A stretch of DNA of 64,000 bases from Euzebya rosea (GTDB lineage Bacteria > Actinomycetota > Nitriliruptoria > Euzebyales > Euzebyaceae). The stretch covers positions 310,001 through 374,000 of the forward strand of contig NZ_PGDQ01000003.1 of NCBI RefSeq assembly GCF_003073135.1, read 5' to 3'. The notes below the pieces were generated by a model. The model made no database searches. It was not told the origin of the DNA and worked only from the letters and a program-made list of their open reading frames with translations. The position numbers and the translations under genes are program-made. Numbering within the stretch: the first letter of the stretch is position 1; every line of letters begins with the position of its first letter. Shown in pieces: positions 34,210-43,792 of the stretch.

Positions 34210-34955
34210 GGATCGCCCTGTTCGTGACCTGCCTCGCCGACACCCTGTTCCCCGATGTCGGCCGCGCGGTCGTGACGGTGCTGGAACGGCTCGGCCACGA
34301 GGTCGTGTTCCCGCCTTCCCAGACCTGCTGTGGCCAGGCACACACCAACACCGGGTACGGCGCGATGGCCCTGCCGCTGGTCCGCAACCACGTGGAGGCC
34401 TTCGAGGACTGCGACGTCGTGGTGGGGCCCTCGGGATCGTGCGTCGGATCGGTGCGGCACCAGCACGTCGGCATCGCGCGCGCCGCCGGGGACGAGGACC
34501 TGGCCCGCCGGGCCGAAGCCGTGGCCTCACGCACCTTCGAGCTGTCCGAGCTGCTGGTCGACCGGCTCGGGGTGACCGACGTGGGGGCGGTCTTCCCGCA
34601 CCGCGTCACCTACCACCCGACCTGCCACTCGTTGCGCCTGCTGCGGGTCGACGACAAGCCGTTGCAGCTCCTGCGGGCCGTCGAGGGCATCGACCTCGTC
34701 GAGCTGCCCCGGGCTGACGAGTGCTGCGGCTTCGGGGGCACCTTCGCGGTCAAGAACGCCGACACGTCCTCGGCCATGCTGGCCGACAAGATGCGCCACG
34801 TGCGGTCCACCGGTGCGGAGTACGTGACGGCAGGGGATGCCTCGTGCCTGATGCACATCGGCGGCGGGCTGTCCCGCTCGCGAGCCGGCGTTCGCACGCT
34901 GCACCTGGCGGAGATCCTCGCCTCCACCGGCGACCGTGCGGCGGTGCGCTCGTGA
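34206..34955 (+). CDS. lutA: lactate utilization protein LutA (Fe-S oxidoreductase)
   Basis: A 249-residue protein with two CCG (heterodisulfide-reductase-like) domains: QTCCGQAHTNTG in the first half and ECCGFGGTFAVKN in the second, each preceded by its paired cysteine region. LutA works with LutB and LutC to oxidise L-lactate to pyruvate without a flavin lactate dehydrogenase. The ATG overlaps the mini-LacI gene stop, and the TGA overlaps the lutB start (GTGA), so the four genes are translationally chained. Confidence 0.93.
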   Translation: MRIALFVTCLADTLFPDVGRAVVTVLERLGHEVVFPPSQTCCGQAHTNTGYGAMALPLVRNHVEAFEDCDVVVGPSGSCVGSVRHQHVGIARAAGDEDLARRAEAVASRTFELSELLVDRLGVTDVGAVFPHRVTYHPTCHSLRLLRVDDKPLQLLRAVEGIDLVELPRADECCGFGGTFAVKNADTSSAMLADKMRHVRSTGAEYVTAGDASCLMHIGGGLSRSRAGVRTLHLAEILASTGDRAAVRS

Positions 34956-36454
34956 CGCCGTCCGTGCCGCCGGGTCGCTCGCCCCTGCCCGTCGTCTCGC
35001 CCCGTGGGGTGGGTCAGCTGCGTGGCGAGCAGTCGTTCCCCGACGCCGCCCGCACGGCCCTGGCCGACCCCCAGCTGCGGCGCAACCTCGGCAACGCCAC
35101 CGCCACGATCCGTGCCAAGCGCGAGGCTGTGGTCGGTGAGGTCCCCGACTGGCAGGCCCTTCGCGGCTCCGGTGCCGCCATCAAGGACGACACCCTCCGA
35201 CGGCTGCCCGAGCTGCTGGTGCAGCTGGAGGAGCGGGTCACCGCCGCCGGCGGCACGGTGCACTGGGCGCGCGACGCCGCCGAGGCCAACGCCATCGTCA
35301 CCCGTCTGGTCCGGTCCACCGGCGCCGACGAGGTCGTCAAGGTCAAGTCGATGGCAACCCAGGAGATCGGGCTCAACGAGGCGCTCGCCGAGGCCGGCAT
35401 CCACGCCCTGGAGACCGACCTGGCCGAGCTGATCGTGCAGCTGGCCGACGACCGCCCCTCCCACATCCTCGTCCCGGCCATCCACCGCAACCGCACGGAG
35501 ATCCGCGACATCTTCCTGCAGCACATGGAGGGGGTCGACCCGGCGCTGACCGACGAACCCCGCGTGCTGGCCATGGCCGCCCGGCGGTACCTGCGGCGCA
35601 AGTTCCTGACCACCCGCGTCGCGGTCTCGGGCGCCAACTTCGCCGTCGCCGACACCGGCACCCTGTCGGTGGTCGAGAGCGAGGGCAACGGCCGCATGTG
35701 CCTGACCCTGCCCGAGACGTTGATCACGGTCATGGGGATCGAGAAGCTGGTCCCGACCTGGGACGACCTCGAGGTGTTCCTCCAGCTGCTGCCGCGGTCG
35801 GCGACGGGCGAGCGGATGAACCCCTACACCTCCTTCTGGACCGGGGTGCACCCGGGCGACGGCCCGCAGGCGTTCCACCTCGTACTGCTCGACAACGGCC
35901 GCACGGCGGTGCTTGCCGACGAGCACGGGCGGGACGCGCTGCGCTGCATCCGGTGCTCGGCCTGCATGAACGTGTGCCCGGTCTACGAACGGACGGGCGG
36001 GCACGCCTACGGCTCGGTCTATCCGGGGCCGATCGGGGCCGTCCTGTCCCCGCAGCTGACGGGGGTGGAGGACAACGCGTCGTTGCCGTACGCCTCCTCG
36101 TTGTGCGGCGCCTGCTTCGACGCCTGCCCGGTCGCCATCGACATCCCAACGATGCTGGTCCACCTGCGCGAACAGCACGTCGAGGCACAGGCGGCCCGCC
36201 GCACCGTCCCGACGGTGGAGGCGGCCGCCATGAAGGCTGCGGCATGGATGATGAGCGACGCGTCGCGATGGTCCGCTGCCCAGCGAGCCTCCCGGATCGG
36301 GCGCCTCGTCGGTCGTGATCGCGGTGACGGCGACCGGCGCATCCGCACCCTGCCACCGCCCATGGACGGCTGGACCGCCACCCGCGACGCGCCCGTCCCC
36401 GCTGTCCAGAGCTTCCGGGACTGGTGGCGCGGCCGCGAGGAGGGCTCGTCGTGA
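34952..36454 (+). CDS. lutB: lactate utilization iron-sulfur protein LutB
   Basis: A 500-residue protein. The N-terminal 300 residues form the LutB-type DUF162/LUD domain (VKSMATQEIGLNEALAEAG; VAVSGANFAVADTGTL). The C-terminus has two ferredoxin-type [4Fe-4S] sites, CIRCSACMNVCPVY and CGACFDACPVAI. It passes electrons from lactate oxidation towards the membrane chain. GTG 34952 overlaps lutA; the frame is open farther upstream but there it is out-of-frame lutA. Its stop overlaps the lutC start. Confidence 0.93.
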   Translation: MTPSVPPGRSPLPVVSPRGVGQLRGEQSFPDAARTALADPQLRRNLGNATATIRAKREAVVGEVPDWQALRGSGAAIKDDTLRRLPELLVQLEERVTAAGGTVHWARDAAEANAIVTRLVRSTGADEVVKVKSMATQEIGLNEALAEAGIHALETDLAELIVQLADDRPSHILVPAIHRNRTEIRDIFLQHMEGVDPALTDEPRVLAMAARRYLRRKFLTTRVAVSGANFAVADTGTLSVVESEGNGRMCLTLPETLITVMGIEKLVPTWDDLEVFLQLLPRSATGERMNPYTSFWTGVHPGDGPQAFHLVLLDNGRTAVLADEHGRDALRCIRCSACMNVCPVYERTGGHAYGSVYPGPIGAVLSPQLTGVEDNASLPYASSLCGACFDACPVAIDIPTMLVHLREQHVEAQAARRTVPTVEAAAMKAAAWMMSDASRWSAAQRASRIGRLVGRDRGDGDRRIRTLPPPMDGWTATRDAPVPAVQSFRDWWRGREEGSS

Positions 36455-37095
36455 GCGCCGGTTCCGACGCGGCGCGGGTCGAGGTCCTCGCCCGCATCCG
36501 CGACGCCCTGGGCCCCGCCCCGACGACCGTCGAGGTACCCCGCGACTACGCCGTGCACCCGGCACCCGGCGTCGATGTCCTCGAGCGGTTCGTCGAACGG
36601 GTCGAGGACTACCGCGCGACGGTCCACCGGGCCGCGCCGGACGGCGTGGCCGCCGTCATCGGGGAGATCCTGTTCGCGGCGGTGGACGGTCGGCCCGCCC
36701 GGATCGTCGTCGCCCACGACCTGCCCGGGAACGTGGTCCCCGAGGACGTCGAGGTCCGCATCGACGGGCCCGACGAGCCGCTGGCCGTGGCCGACCTCGA
36801 CGCGGTGGACGCCGTCGTCACCTCCTCCGCGGTCGGCATCGCCGAGACCGGCACGATCGTGCTCGACGGTGGCCCCGGGCAGGGACGTCGAGCGCTGACG
36901 CTGGTCCCGGACCTCCACGTCGTGATCGTCCGCGCTGATCAGGTTGTCGGCGCCGTCCCCCAGGCCGTCCGTTCGCTGGACGCCGCCCGCCCCCAGACCT
37001 GGATCTCCGGCCCGTCGGCGACCAGCGACATCGAGCTCGACCGCGTCGAGGGCGTCCACGGCCCGCGCACCCTCCACGTCGTCCTGGTGTCCTGA
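36451..37095 (+). CDS. lutC: lactate utilization protein LutC
   Basis: A 214-residue LUD-domain protein: NAIVxx-type core seen as DAVVTSSAVGIAETGTIVLDGG, LTLVPDLHVVIV and TWISGPSATSDIELDRVEGVHGPRTL, the conserved LutC C-terminus. It is the third essential partner of LutAB. GTG 36451 overlaps the lutB stop (GTGA). It completes the lut operon; 55 bp separate it from the next gene, which has its own Shine-Dalgarno. Confidence 0.93.
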   Translation: MSAGSDAARVEVLARIRDALGPAPTTVEVPRDYAVHPAPGVDVLERFVERVEDYRATVHRAAPDGVAAVIGEILFAAVDGRPARIVVAHDLPGNVVPEDVEVRIDGPDEPLAVADLDAVDAVVTSSAVGIAETGTIVLDGGPGQGRRALTLVPDLHVVIVRADQVVGAVPQAVRSLDAARPQTWISGPSATSDIELDRVEGVHGPRTLHVVLVS

Positions 37096-37150
37096 CCCGC
37101 GGGTCGCACCTCATCCCACACGCGTTCGATCGAAGGGAGGAACGGGCAGG

Positions 37151-37558
37151 GTGACGGGCATGACCGCTGACGCACGCCCCACTGACCATGCCGTCACCGC
37201 CCACGTGGCCGACGCCGCGACCGCCGAGGCCGCGGTCGCCGACCTCGCCGACGCCGGTGTCGACCGCGACTCCATCACCCACGGCACCGGCGAGTCCTTC
37301 GCCGCTCGCCTCGAGGCCGGGGACGAGGACTCCCAGCCCGCCGGCCGGCTCGTGAAGTTCCTGCTGTCCCTCGGACAGGAACGGGAGGAGCTGATGCGCC
37401 TGGGGGAGGAGGCACGGTCGGGCCGCCACGCCATCGTGGTCAACGACGTCGAGGAGTCCCACCGCGACGCCGTGGCCGACGTGCTGGCCCGCCACGACGC
37501 CCGTGACATCGTGTGGTTCGGCGACTGGCAGACCGAGGACCTGTCGATCCAGCGCTGA
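37151..37558 (+). CDS. small protein of unknown function
   Basis: A 135-residue acidic protein. A repeated alpha/beta pattern (VTAHVADAATAEAAVADLADAGVDRDSI; HAIVVNDVEESHRDAVADVLARHDARDIVWFGDW) resembles ferredoxin-like folds seen in general-stress proteins, but I do not recognise the family. No signal peptide or membrane helix is present. AAGGGAGG at 37133-37140 lies 10 bp before the GTG at 37151; ATG 37160 in the same frame is an alternative. It sits between lutC and moeZ with gaps of about 55 and 113 bp, so it could be a separate gene. Confidence 0.7.
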   Translation: MTGMTADARPTDHAVTAHVADAATAEAAVADLADAGVDRDSITHGTGESFAARLEAGDEDSQPAGRLVKFLLSLGQEREELMRLGEEARSGRHAIVVNDVEESHRDAVADVLARHDARDIVWFGDWQTEDLSIQR

Positions 37559-37671
37559 ACACCGCGCGCGTGCACCCGGCCTCGACCCGCGACCGCAACG
37601 CGGACGGCACCGACGATGATTGCATCGTTTCCACCGGAAGGGTCGGGGCCATCTCACTGTTAGGTGGTCTC

Positions 37672-38823
37672 ATGGAACCGCTCATCGCCGAACCGGCACC
37701 GCTCACCAACGACGAGATCCGTCGGTACTCCCGTCACCTGATCATGCCCAACATCGGCATGGACGGGCAGGGACGCCTGAAGGCCGCCAAGGTCCTGCTC
37801 GTCGGCACCGGCGGGCTCGGCTCGCCGGCCGCCATGTACCTCGCCGCCGCCGGCGTGGGGGAGATCGGCCTGGTCGACTACGACACCGTCGACGAGTCCA
37901 ACCTCCACCGCCAGGTCATTCACGGCACCAAGGACATCGGCAAGCGCAAGACCGAGTCCGCCCGCGAGACGATCCTCGACATCAACCCGACGGTGACGGT
38001 CAACATCCACGAGACGCTCCTGCGCAGCGACAACGCGCTGGAGATCATCGAGCCCTACGACCTGGTGATCGACGGGACCGACAACTTCCCCACCCGCTAC
38101 CTGGTCAACGACGCCTGCGCGATCCTCGGCAAGCCGAACGTCTACGGCTCGATCTTCCGCTTCGAGGGCCAGCTGAGCGTCTTCTGGGACAAGGTCGGTC
38201 CGAACTACCGCGACCTGTTCCCCGAGCCGCCGCCCCCCGGCATGGTCCCCTCCTGCGCCGAGGGTGGGGTCTTCGGTGTCCTGTGCGCCTCCATCGGCGC
38301 CGGTCAGGTCACCGAGGCGATCAAGCTCATCACCGGCATCGGCGAGCCGCTCATCGGCAAGATGAAGCTGTACGACGCGCTCGACCACGACTGGCGCACG
38401 ATCACGGTTCGCAAGGACCCCGACGCAAAGCCGATCACGGAGCTCATCGACTACGAGGAGTTCTGCGGCGTCCCCGCCAACGACCACGTCGCCGACGACT
38501 CCGAGTCCGACTTCGACCTGCAGATCACCCCCGCGGAGTTCGAGAAGATCCGCGACGAGGTCACGCTCATCGACGTCCGTGACCCCCACGAGTACGAGAT
38601 CTCCCGCATCGAGGGGTCGACCCTCATCCCGCTGGGGGACCTGCCCTCGCGGATGCACGAGCTGGACTCCTCCGAGGAGATCGTGCTGCAGTGCAAGTCC
38701 GGTCAGCGGTCGATGCAGGCCCTGCACATCCTCCAGAACGCCGGCTTCCGCAAGCTGCGCAACCTGCAGGGCGGCATCAACGGATACGCCCGCCAGGTCG
38801 ACACCTCGATCCCGACCTACTGA
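37672..38823 (+). CDS. moeZ: adenylyltransferase/sulfurtransferase MoeZ
   Basis: A 383-residue fusion of an E1-like MoeB/ThiF domain and a C-terminal rhodanese. The first domain has GTGGLGSPAAMYLAAAG and DYDTVDESNLHRQV for ATP binding and a conserved cysteine in MVPSCAEGG. The rhodanese (about 285-380) has its active Cys in LQCKSGQRSM. In actinobacteria MoeZ activates and sulfurates MoaD, CysO and ThiS-type carriers for molybdopterin, cysteine or thiocarboxylate synthesis. The molybdenum-dependent nitrate reductase nearby is one likely beneficiary. AGGTGG at 37662 precedes the ATG. Confidence 0.92.
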   Translation: MEPLIAEPAPLTNDEIRRYSRHLIMPNIGMDGQGRLKAAKVLLVGTGGLGSPAAMYLAAAGVGEIGLVDYDTVDESNLHRQVIHGTKDIGKRKTESARETILDINPTVTVNIHETLLRSDNALEIIEPYDLVIDGTDNFPTRYLVNDACAILGKPNVYGSIFRFEGQLSVFWDKVGPNYRDLFPEPPPPGMVPSCAEGGVFGVLCASIGAGQVTEAIKLITGIGEPLIGKMKLYDALDHDWRTITVRKDPDAKPITELIDYEEFCGVPANDHVADDSESDFDLQITPAEFEKIRDEVTLIDVRDPHEYEISRIEGSTLIPLGDLPSRMHELDSSEEIVLQCKSGQRSMQALHILQNAGFRKLRNLQGGINGYARQVDTSIPTY

Positions 38824-38830
38824 CGCCCAC

Positions 38831-40156
38831 CTACTGACGATCCGGTGTCGTGGCTCCGGTCGGCTTGGCCGGCCGGAGCTCGACCTCGGTGATGCGGAAG
38901 CGGTCGACCGCGGTCACGGTCAGGCGGACCCCACCGAGGGTGGCGGTCGCCCCGACCTGCGGCACGTTGCCGGTCCGGTGCTCGATGAACCCGGCGAGGG
39001 TCTCCCACGGGCCGTCGGGCAGCTCCAGGCCCGTCTGCTCGGCCAGCTCGTGGGCTCGGAGGTTGCCGGCCACGACCAGCCGACCGTCGGGACGGCGACG
39101 CAGCCGGCGTGACAGCCGGTCGGTCTCGTCGTCGAACTCGCCGATCAGCTCCTCGATGACGTCCTCCAGCGACACGAGGCCGCTGACCGAGCCGTACTCG
39201 TCGGCGACCATCGCGATGTGCTGCCGCTGCTGGCGCATGTCCAGCAGCAGGTCCTCGATCGGCCGGGACTCGGGCACGACCATGGCCGGTCGGGCCAGGC
39301 GCGCGGCTGGCGTCTCGGGGCCGAACCGGTCGGGACGCAGGACCAGGTCCTTGACCGTCAGCACTCCCAGGACCTGGTCGAGGTCGCCGCCGTGCACGGG
39401 CAGGCGTGATCGGCCGGTGGCGCGGGCGACCGCCATGACCTCCTCGGCGGTGACGGTCGCGGCGACGGCCACGACCTCACGGCGGGGGACCATGATCGAC
39501 TCGGCGTCCAGCCCCGACAGCTCCAGCGCGCGGCTGAGCAGCTCGTGGTCCTCCCCGGCGATCGTCCCCTCGTTGTAGGACTCCCGCAGCACCATGAGCA
39601 GGTCGGAGGGGGCGTGGGCCACCGCCAGCTCCTCCTGCGGCTCGACGCCGACGGCACGGACCAGGCCGTTGGCCATGCCGTTGAGGAGGAGGATCACCGG
39701 CCGAAAGATCGTCACGAACAGCAGGAACGGTCGGGCCAGCAGCAGCGAGGACCGTTCGGCGTCGGCGATCGCCCACGACTTGGGGGCCATCTCCCCGACG
39801 ACCATGTGCAGGAACACCACGATCGACAGGCCGATCGTGAAGCCGATGGTGACGGCGGCGGGCTCGGGCAGGGGAGTCGACTCCGCCAGCAGGTGCTCGA
39901 AGAAGCCCGCCACCAGCGGCTCGGCCACGTACCCGAGCCCCAGGCTGGCCATCGTGATGCCGAGCTGTGCGCCGGCGAGGGTGACCGACAGCTCCTTCAG
40001 GCCCTTCAGCGCCGCGGTCGCGCGGGCGTCGTCGGCGTCGGCGAGCTGCTGGATGCGGGACCGCCGGACGGCGAGGAGCGCGAACTCCGCCGCCACGAAC
40101 GCCCCGTTCACGGCCAGCAGCACGATGGCCACGATGGCACCGGTCGTGCCGGTCAT
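38831..40156 (-). CDS. CNNM/CBS-domain membrane protein (HlyC/CorC family), downstream paralogue
   Basis: A 441-residue protein: CNNM/DUF21 membrane domain (residues 1-190, four helices; FVAAEFALLAVRRSRI), paired CBS domains (about 205-330; MVPRREVVAVAATV, VADEYGSVSGLVSLEDVIEELIGE) and a CorC_HlyC domain at the C-terminus (about 345-425). Relatives export Mg2+ or Co2+. The ATG overlaps the stop of its paralogue (ATGA at 40153-40156), indicating a two-gene operon and perhaps a heterodimer. Confidence 0.9.
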   Translation of the reverse strand: MTGTTGAIVAIVLLAVNGAFVAAEFALLAVRRSRIQQLADADDARATAALKGLKELSVTLAGAQLGITMASLGLGYVAEPLVAGFFEHLLAESTPLPEPAAVTIGFTIGLSIVVFLHMVVGEMAPKSWAIADAERSSLLLARPFLLFVTIFRPVILLLNGMANGLVRAVGVEPQEELAVAHAPSDLLMVLRESYNEGTIAGEDHELLSRALELSGLDAESIMVPRREVVAVAATVTAEEVMAVARATGRSRLPVHGGDLDQVLGVLTVKDLVLRPDRFGPETPAARLARPAMVVPESRPIEDLLLDMRQQRQHIAMVADEYGSVSGLVSLEDVIEELIGEFDDETDRLSRRLRRRPDGRLVVAGNLRAHELAEQTGLELPDGPWETLAGFIEHRTGNVPQVGATATLGGVRLTVTAVDRFRITEVELRPAKPTGATTPDRQ

Positions 40157-41535
40157 CGGTCGGCCTCCTCATCGGGTCCGGGCTTGTCGTGGACGGGCGC
40201 TGGTGCCGGTGGCGGCCTGTCGTCCTCGGCTGGGCCGTGTCCGGGATCGGTGCTCAGCCGGACGGTCTGGGCGACGTGGCGCTGGACGGCGAGCACCTCG
40301 ATGGTGATGCCGTCGAGGACCAGGGTGTCGCCGACGACGGGGACGCGGGACAGGGTCGCCATCAGCAGGCCGCTGATGGTGTCGTGCTCGCCCTGCGGCA
40401 GCTCGATGCCGGTGTCGCGCCGGACCTCGTCGATGCGCCACGACCCGGGGACCCGCCAGCTGCCGTCGGCCCGCAGGACCGCCTGCCGTTCGGCGCGGTC
40501 GTGTTCGTCGCGGATGTCACCGACGAGCTCCTCCACGATGTCCTCGAGGGTGACGATCCCCTCCGTGCCGCCGAACTCGTCGACGACGACGGCGAGCTGG
40601 GTGTGGGTGTCGCGCAGCAGCAGGAGCACGTCACGGAGGGAGGCCGACTCCGGCACGGCCAGCTCGGGTTCGGCCAGCGTCCTGACCGGGGTGATCGCCC
40701 GTTCGGCGACCGGCACGTCCAGCAGGTCCTTGATGTTGACGACGCCGAGCAGGTCGTCCAGCCCCTCGGGACCGGTCACGGGGAAGCGCGAGTGGCCGGT
40801 GCGCACCCCGAGGGCCGTCAGCTCCTCACAGGTGGCGTCGCCGGAGATGGAGACCACGTCGGCACGGGGTCGCATGGCGTCGTCGGCATGCAGGTCACGG
40901 AACTCGATGGAGCGCTGCAGCATGGCCGACACCCCCTGTCTGAGCGTGCCCGACGCCGAGGAGCTCGTGATGATGTGCTCCAGCTCCTCCACGGTGACGG
41001 AGTTGTCGATCTCCTCGCTGGGCTCGATGCCGACGAGGCGGAGCAAGCCGTTGGCGGCGCCGTCGAACAGGCGGATGATCGGGCCGAACAGGCGCAGGTA
41101 CAGGATCTGGCCACCGGCAAGGCTCTTGGCGACGTCCTCGGCCTTGGCGATGGCGAGGTTCTTCGGGCCCAGCTCGCCGAGGACCATCTGCCCGGCGGTG
41201 GACACCACCAGGCCGAGGGAGACGGCGATGGCCGGGACCAGCGCGGGCCGGATGCCGAGGGGGGACAGCAGCGGCTCGAAGAGGGCGGTGAAGACGGGCT
41301 CGGCGATGAACCCGACGGCGAGCGAGGTCACCGTGATGCCGAGCTGTGCCCCGGACAGGGCGAACGACAGGCGACCGAGCAGCTGCAGGGCCCGACCCGC
41401 CCGACGGTCACCGCCCTCGTGGTCGGCCTCGAGCCGGCCCCGTCGTGCGGTGACCAGCGCGAACTCGGCGGCCACGAACCAGGCGTTGCCGAAGATCAGC
41501 AGGAGGACGGCTGCCAGGCCGAGGATGGTGGTCAC
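40153..41535 (-). CDS. CNNM/CBS-domain membrane protein (HlyC/CorC family), upstream paralogue
   Basis: A 460-residue paralogue of the next gene: CNNM membrane domain (1-200; WFVAAEFALVTARRGRL), CBS pair (215-340; MRPRADVVSISGD, VVVDEFGGTEGIVTLEDIVEELVGD) and CorC_HlyC (345-430). It has a 30-residue proline/aspartate-rich tail. GTG 41535 has GGAGG about 8 bp upstream. Tandem pairs of this family are common in actinobacteria and probably form a heteromeric divalent cation exporter. A 250-bp structured leader precedes it. Confidence 0.9.
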   Translation of the reverse strand: MTTILGLAAVLLLIFGNAWFVAAEFALVTARRGRLEADHEGGDRRAGRALQLLGRLSFALSGAQLGITVTSLAVGFIAEPVFTALFEPLLSPLGIRPALVPAIAVSLGLVVSTAGQMVLGELGPKNLAIAKAEDVAKSLAGGQILYLRLFGPIIRLFDGAANGLLRLVGIEPSEEIDNSVTVEELEHIITSSSASGTLRQGVSAMLQRSIEFRDLHADDAMRPRADVVSISGDATCEELTALGVRTGHSRFPVTGPEGLDDLLGVVNIKDLLDVPVAERAITPVRTLAEPELAVPESASLRDVLLLLRDTHTQLAVVVDEFGGTEGIVTLEDIVEELVGDIRDEHDRAERQAVLRADGSWRVPGSWRIDEVRRDTGIELPQGEHDTISGLLMATLSRVPVVGDTLVLDGITIEVLAVQRHVAQTVRLSTDPGHGPAEDDRPPPAPAPVHDKPGPDEEADR

Positions 41536-41550
41536 GCAGGGCCTCCGGAT

Positions 41551-41652
41551 ACGTACGTCCAGGGACGTGGGGGATGGCCCGTTCGGACCAGGTGGGAACC
41601 ATCACGGTTGACGATGGTCTGCCCATGGGCCTCCGTCATAGCCTTGACGGAG
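41551..41652 (-). promoter_or_regulatory. structured leader region before the CNNM gene pair
   Basis: The 250-bp gap 41536-41785 holds four self-complementary elements: CTCCGTCA-tagcct-TGACGGAG (41631-41652, perfect 8-bp stem), GCCCATGGGC (41621-41630), ACCATC-n9-GATGGT (41598-41618) and ACGTCC-ag-GGACGT (41555-41568). Some may end the upstream vanW-type transcript; the others may be a 5' leader. I could not match the region to a known Mg2+ riboswitch consensus. Confidence 0.35.
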
Positions 41653-41785
41653 CGGTTGGGTCGGTGACAGGCCCGCTGCGGTTCCCCTTGGCACTGGTTG
41701 TGCCTCGGACACTGGACGTGTCCTCGAGCCTCGGTCCCCCCCGGCCGGGGCTCGATCCATGTCCGCGGGTTCGGTCGGCCGCGGG

Positions 41786-43792
41786 TCATCTGGCCCCACC
41801 GTCGCTCGGGGCGGGCTCCGGGGCCGCGCTCGGGGGAGGGGCCGGAGCCGGTGCCGGCTCGGCCGTGGGCTCGGGTGCGGGGGCCGGCTGCGTCGGCGCG
41901 GGCTCGGGGTCTCCCGTCGGGGCGGGTGCGGATGCCGTGGGGTCCTCCGTCGGGTCCTCCTCGCCCGCTCCGTCGCCCGTGCCGACCATGACGATCCGCG
42001 GCTCGGGCAGGTACACCGTCGTGTAGGTCTCGGTCGCGGTGCGGCCGTCGACGTAGGCGATCGTCCGCGTGAAGTCCACGCTGAAGCCGTCCCGGCCGCT
42101 CTGCACGAGGCGTTCCTCACCCGCGGGCAGCTCGTCGGTCTCCTCGCGCTCCTCCCGGGGTTCGCGCAGGCCGTAGCGCTCGCCGGTGGTCGAGGTGACC
42201 TCGGCGTACTCGGTGGACCAGAAGCTGACGGTGATCGAGGTGTCGGTGTAGCTGGTGTCGATCCAGATGGCGTGCGGGGAGTCGTTGGTGAACTTGAGGT
42301 CGACCGGCGGGTCGTAGTTCAGCGTGGCCTCGCGGCCCAGGGGGTAGCGGGAGATGTAGTAGCTGTGCGGCTTGAACTCCACGATGTCGTAGCCACCGAA
42401 GTAGATGGTGTTGAACATCGTGGTCGTGAACTGGCTGACGCCGCCGCCGATCTGCTCGACGAACTCGCCGCCGGAGATGGCGCCACCGCCGACGAAGCCC
42501 TTGTCGGTCGTGCGCGGGCCGACCAGGCCGTTCAGCGAGAACGTCTCGCCGGGCATCACGATCGTGCCGCGGACGATGTCGGCCATCCGCTGGATGTTGG
42601 TGACCCGCGACTGGCAGCAGGGATGTTCGGTGGTGAAGGTGGAGACCTGCTCGACGATCCCCATCGCCTCGATGTCCTCGGTCGTGACCTCGGGTTCGGT
42701 CAGCTCGCCGGTCAGCTCGGCGGTCCGCGTGCCGGGCGTCGTGGCGACCTCGAGGATCTGCTCGGCGGCGGCCGCGGCGTCGAAGGCGAACCCGTCCACC
42801 GAGGGGGTCACCACGACCTGGCCGCCGGTGACCTCGATGGTGGCGTCCTGCGGGGGCTGGGCGAGGGCGGCGAACTGCTCGGCGGGGAGCATGGCGAGCA
42901 GCCGGTCCGGATCGATGACCAGCTCGAGGTCGGCGTCGCCGTCGTCGCTGACCGCCTCGGCCCGGACCTGCAGCAGCGCGCCGATCCGCTCACCGGTCAA
43001 CGACAGCCGGACGTCGCCGCGGATCAGCGTGACCGGGGCGGAGATGGCCAGCTCGGCGGCGTCGGCGAGCGCGGCGATCGCCTCGGGGTCCGTCGACGGC
43101 GTGGTGACCACCGTCGGGACCTCGATCGTCGCGTCGCCGCCGTCCTGCAGCGCCTCCAGCGCCGTGGACCGCAGCGCCTCGACGTCGATGGTCTCCCCGG
43201 GCTGCGGCTGCACGACCGCCACGGTCGTCCCGGTGATCTCGAGGTCCGCCTCGATCGGCGGCAGGGCGAGGTCGCGGGCGATCCGGTCGATCCAGCGCTC
43301 GAACGCCACGCTGTCGAAGGCGGCGATCGGGGGCACCGTCAGCGGCACGAAGGTCGCCCGGACCTGGTCCCTGAAGGCCACCAGCGGGTTGGCCTGGCGC
43401 CCGCGCGCCATGACCGCGGCCACGGTCGCGTCGACGTCGAGGGCGTAGCCGAGCTCCTCCGCGGTGGACACCACCTCGTCGGGGCCGCGGGTCACGGTGA
43501 TGGTCCGGGTGCGTCTGGCGTCGTCGAGCCCGGCGATCGCGGTGGTGACCTCGTCGGGGGACAGGCCCCCCACGTCGACACCGGCGACGGTGATGCCCGG
43601 GAGCGCGGTGTCCGCCCGTGCGGCACGCAGCCCGACGAAGGCGACGCCGAGCACGACGACCAGCACGAGGACCGTGATCAGGGGTCCTCGCAGGGGTGAC
43701 TCGGTGGCGCCCGGTCGTGGCCGTCGGCGCGAGGGACCGGAGGTTGCCGGTCGGCCCGTCCCTCGGTCGACGGCATCCTGCGTCGTGTCCAT
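41786..43792 (-). CDS. VanW-family envelope protein with PG-binding-4 domains
   Basis: A 668-residue protein with one membrane helix (about 37-59), then two YoaR-type putative peptidoglycan-binding domains (100-200 and 225-330), and a VanW domain (about 395-525; NIQRMADIVRGTIVMPGETFSLNG, GGGVSQFTTTMFNTIYFGG). The last 60 residues are a Pro/Ala/Glu-rich tail. It should face the cell wall. The role of VanW proteins is poorly defined. ATG 43792 may be leaderless: TAGCCT on the minus strand lies 9 bp before it. Confidence 0.88.
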   Translation of the reverse strand: MDTTQDAVDRGTGRPATSGPSRRRPRPGATESPLRGPLITVLVLVVVLGVAFVGLRAARADTALPGITVAGVDVGGLSPDEVTTAIAGLDDARRTRTITVTRGPDEVVSTAEELGYALDVDATVAAVMARGRQANPLVAFRDQVRATFVPLTVPPIAAFDSVAFERWIDRIARDLALPPIEADLEITGTTVAVVQPQPGETIDVEALRSTALEALQDGGDATIEVPTVVTTPSTDPEAIAALADAAELAISAPVTLIRGDVRLSLTGERIGALLQVRAEAVSDDGDADLELVIDPDRLLAMLPAEQFAALAQPPQDATIEVTGGQVVVTPSVDGFAFDAAAAAEQILEVATTPGTRTAELTGELTEPEVTTEDIEAMGIVEQVSTFTTEHPCCQSRVTNIQRMADIVRGTIVMPGETFSLNGLVGPRTTDKGFVGGGAISGGEFVEQIGGGVSQFTTTMFNTIYFGGYDIVEFKPHSYYISRYPLGREATLNYDPPVDLKFTNDSPHAIWIDTSYTDTSITVSFWSTEYAEVTSTTGERYGLREPREEREETDELPAGEERLVQSGRDGFSVDFTRTIAYVDGRTATETYTTVYLPEPRIVMVGTGDGAGEEDPTEDPTASAPAPTGDPEPAPTQPAPAPEPTAEPAPAPAPPPSAAPEPAPSDGGAR

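Noticed and set aside
41536-41785. M-box (Mg2+) riboswitch before the CNNM genes
   Set aside because: I could not find its conserved blocks on the minus strand; only generic hairpins are visible.
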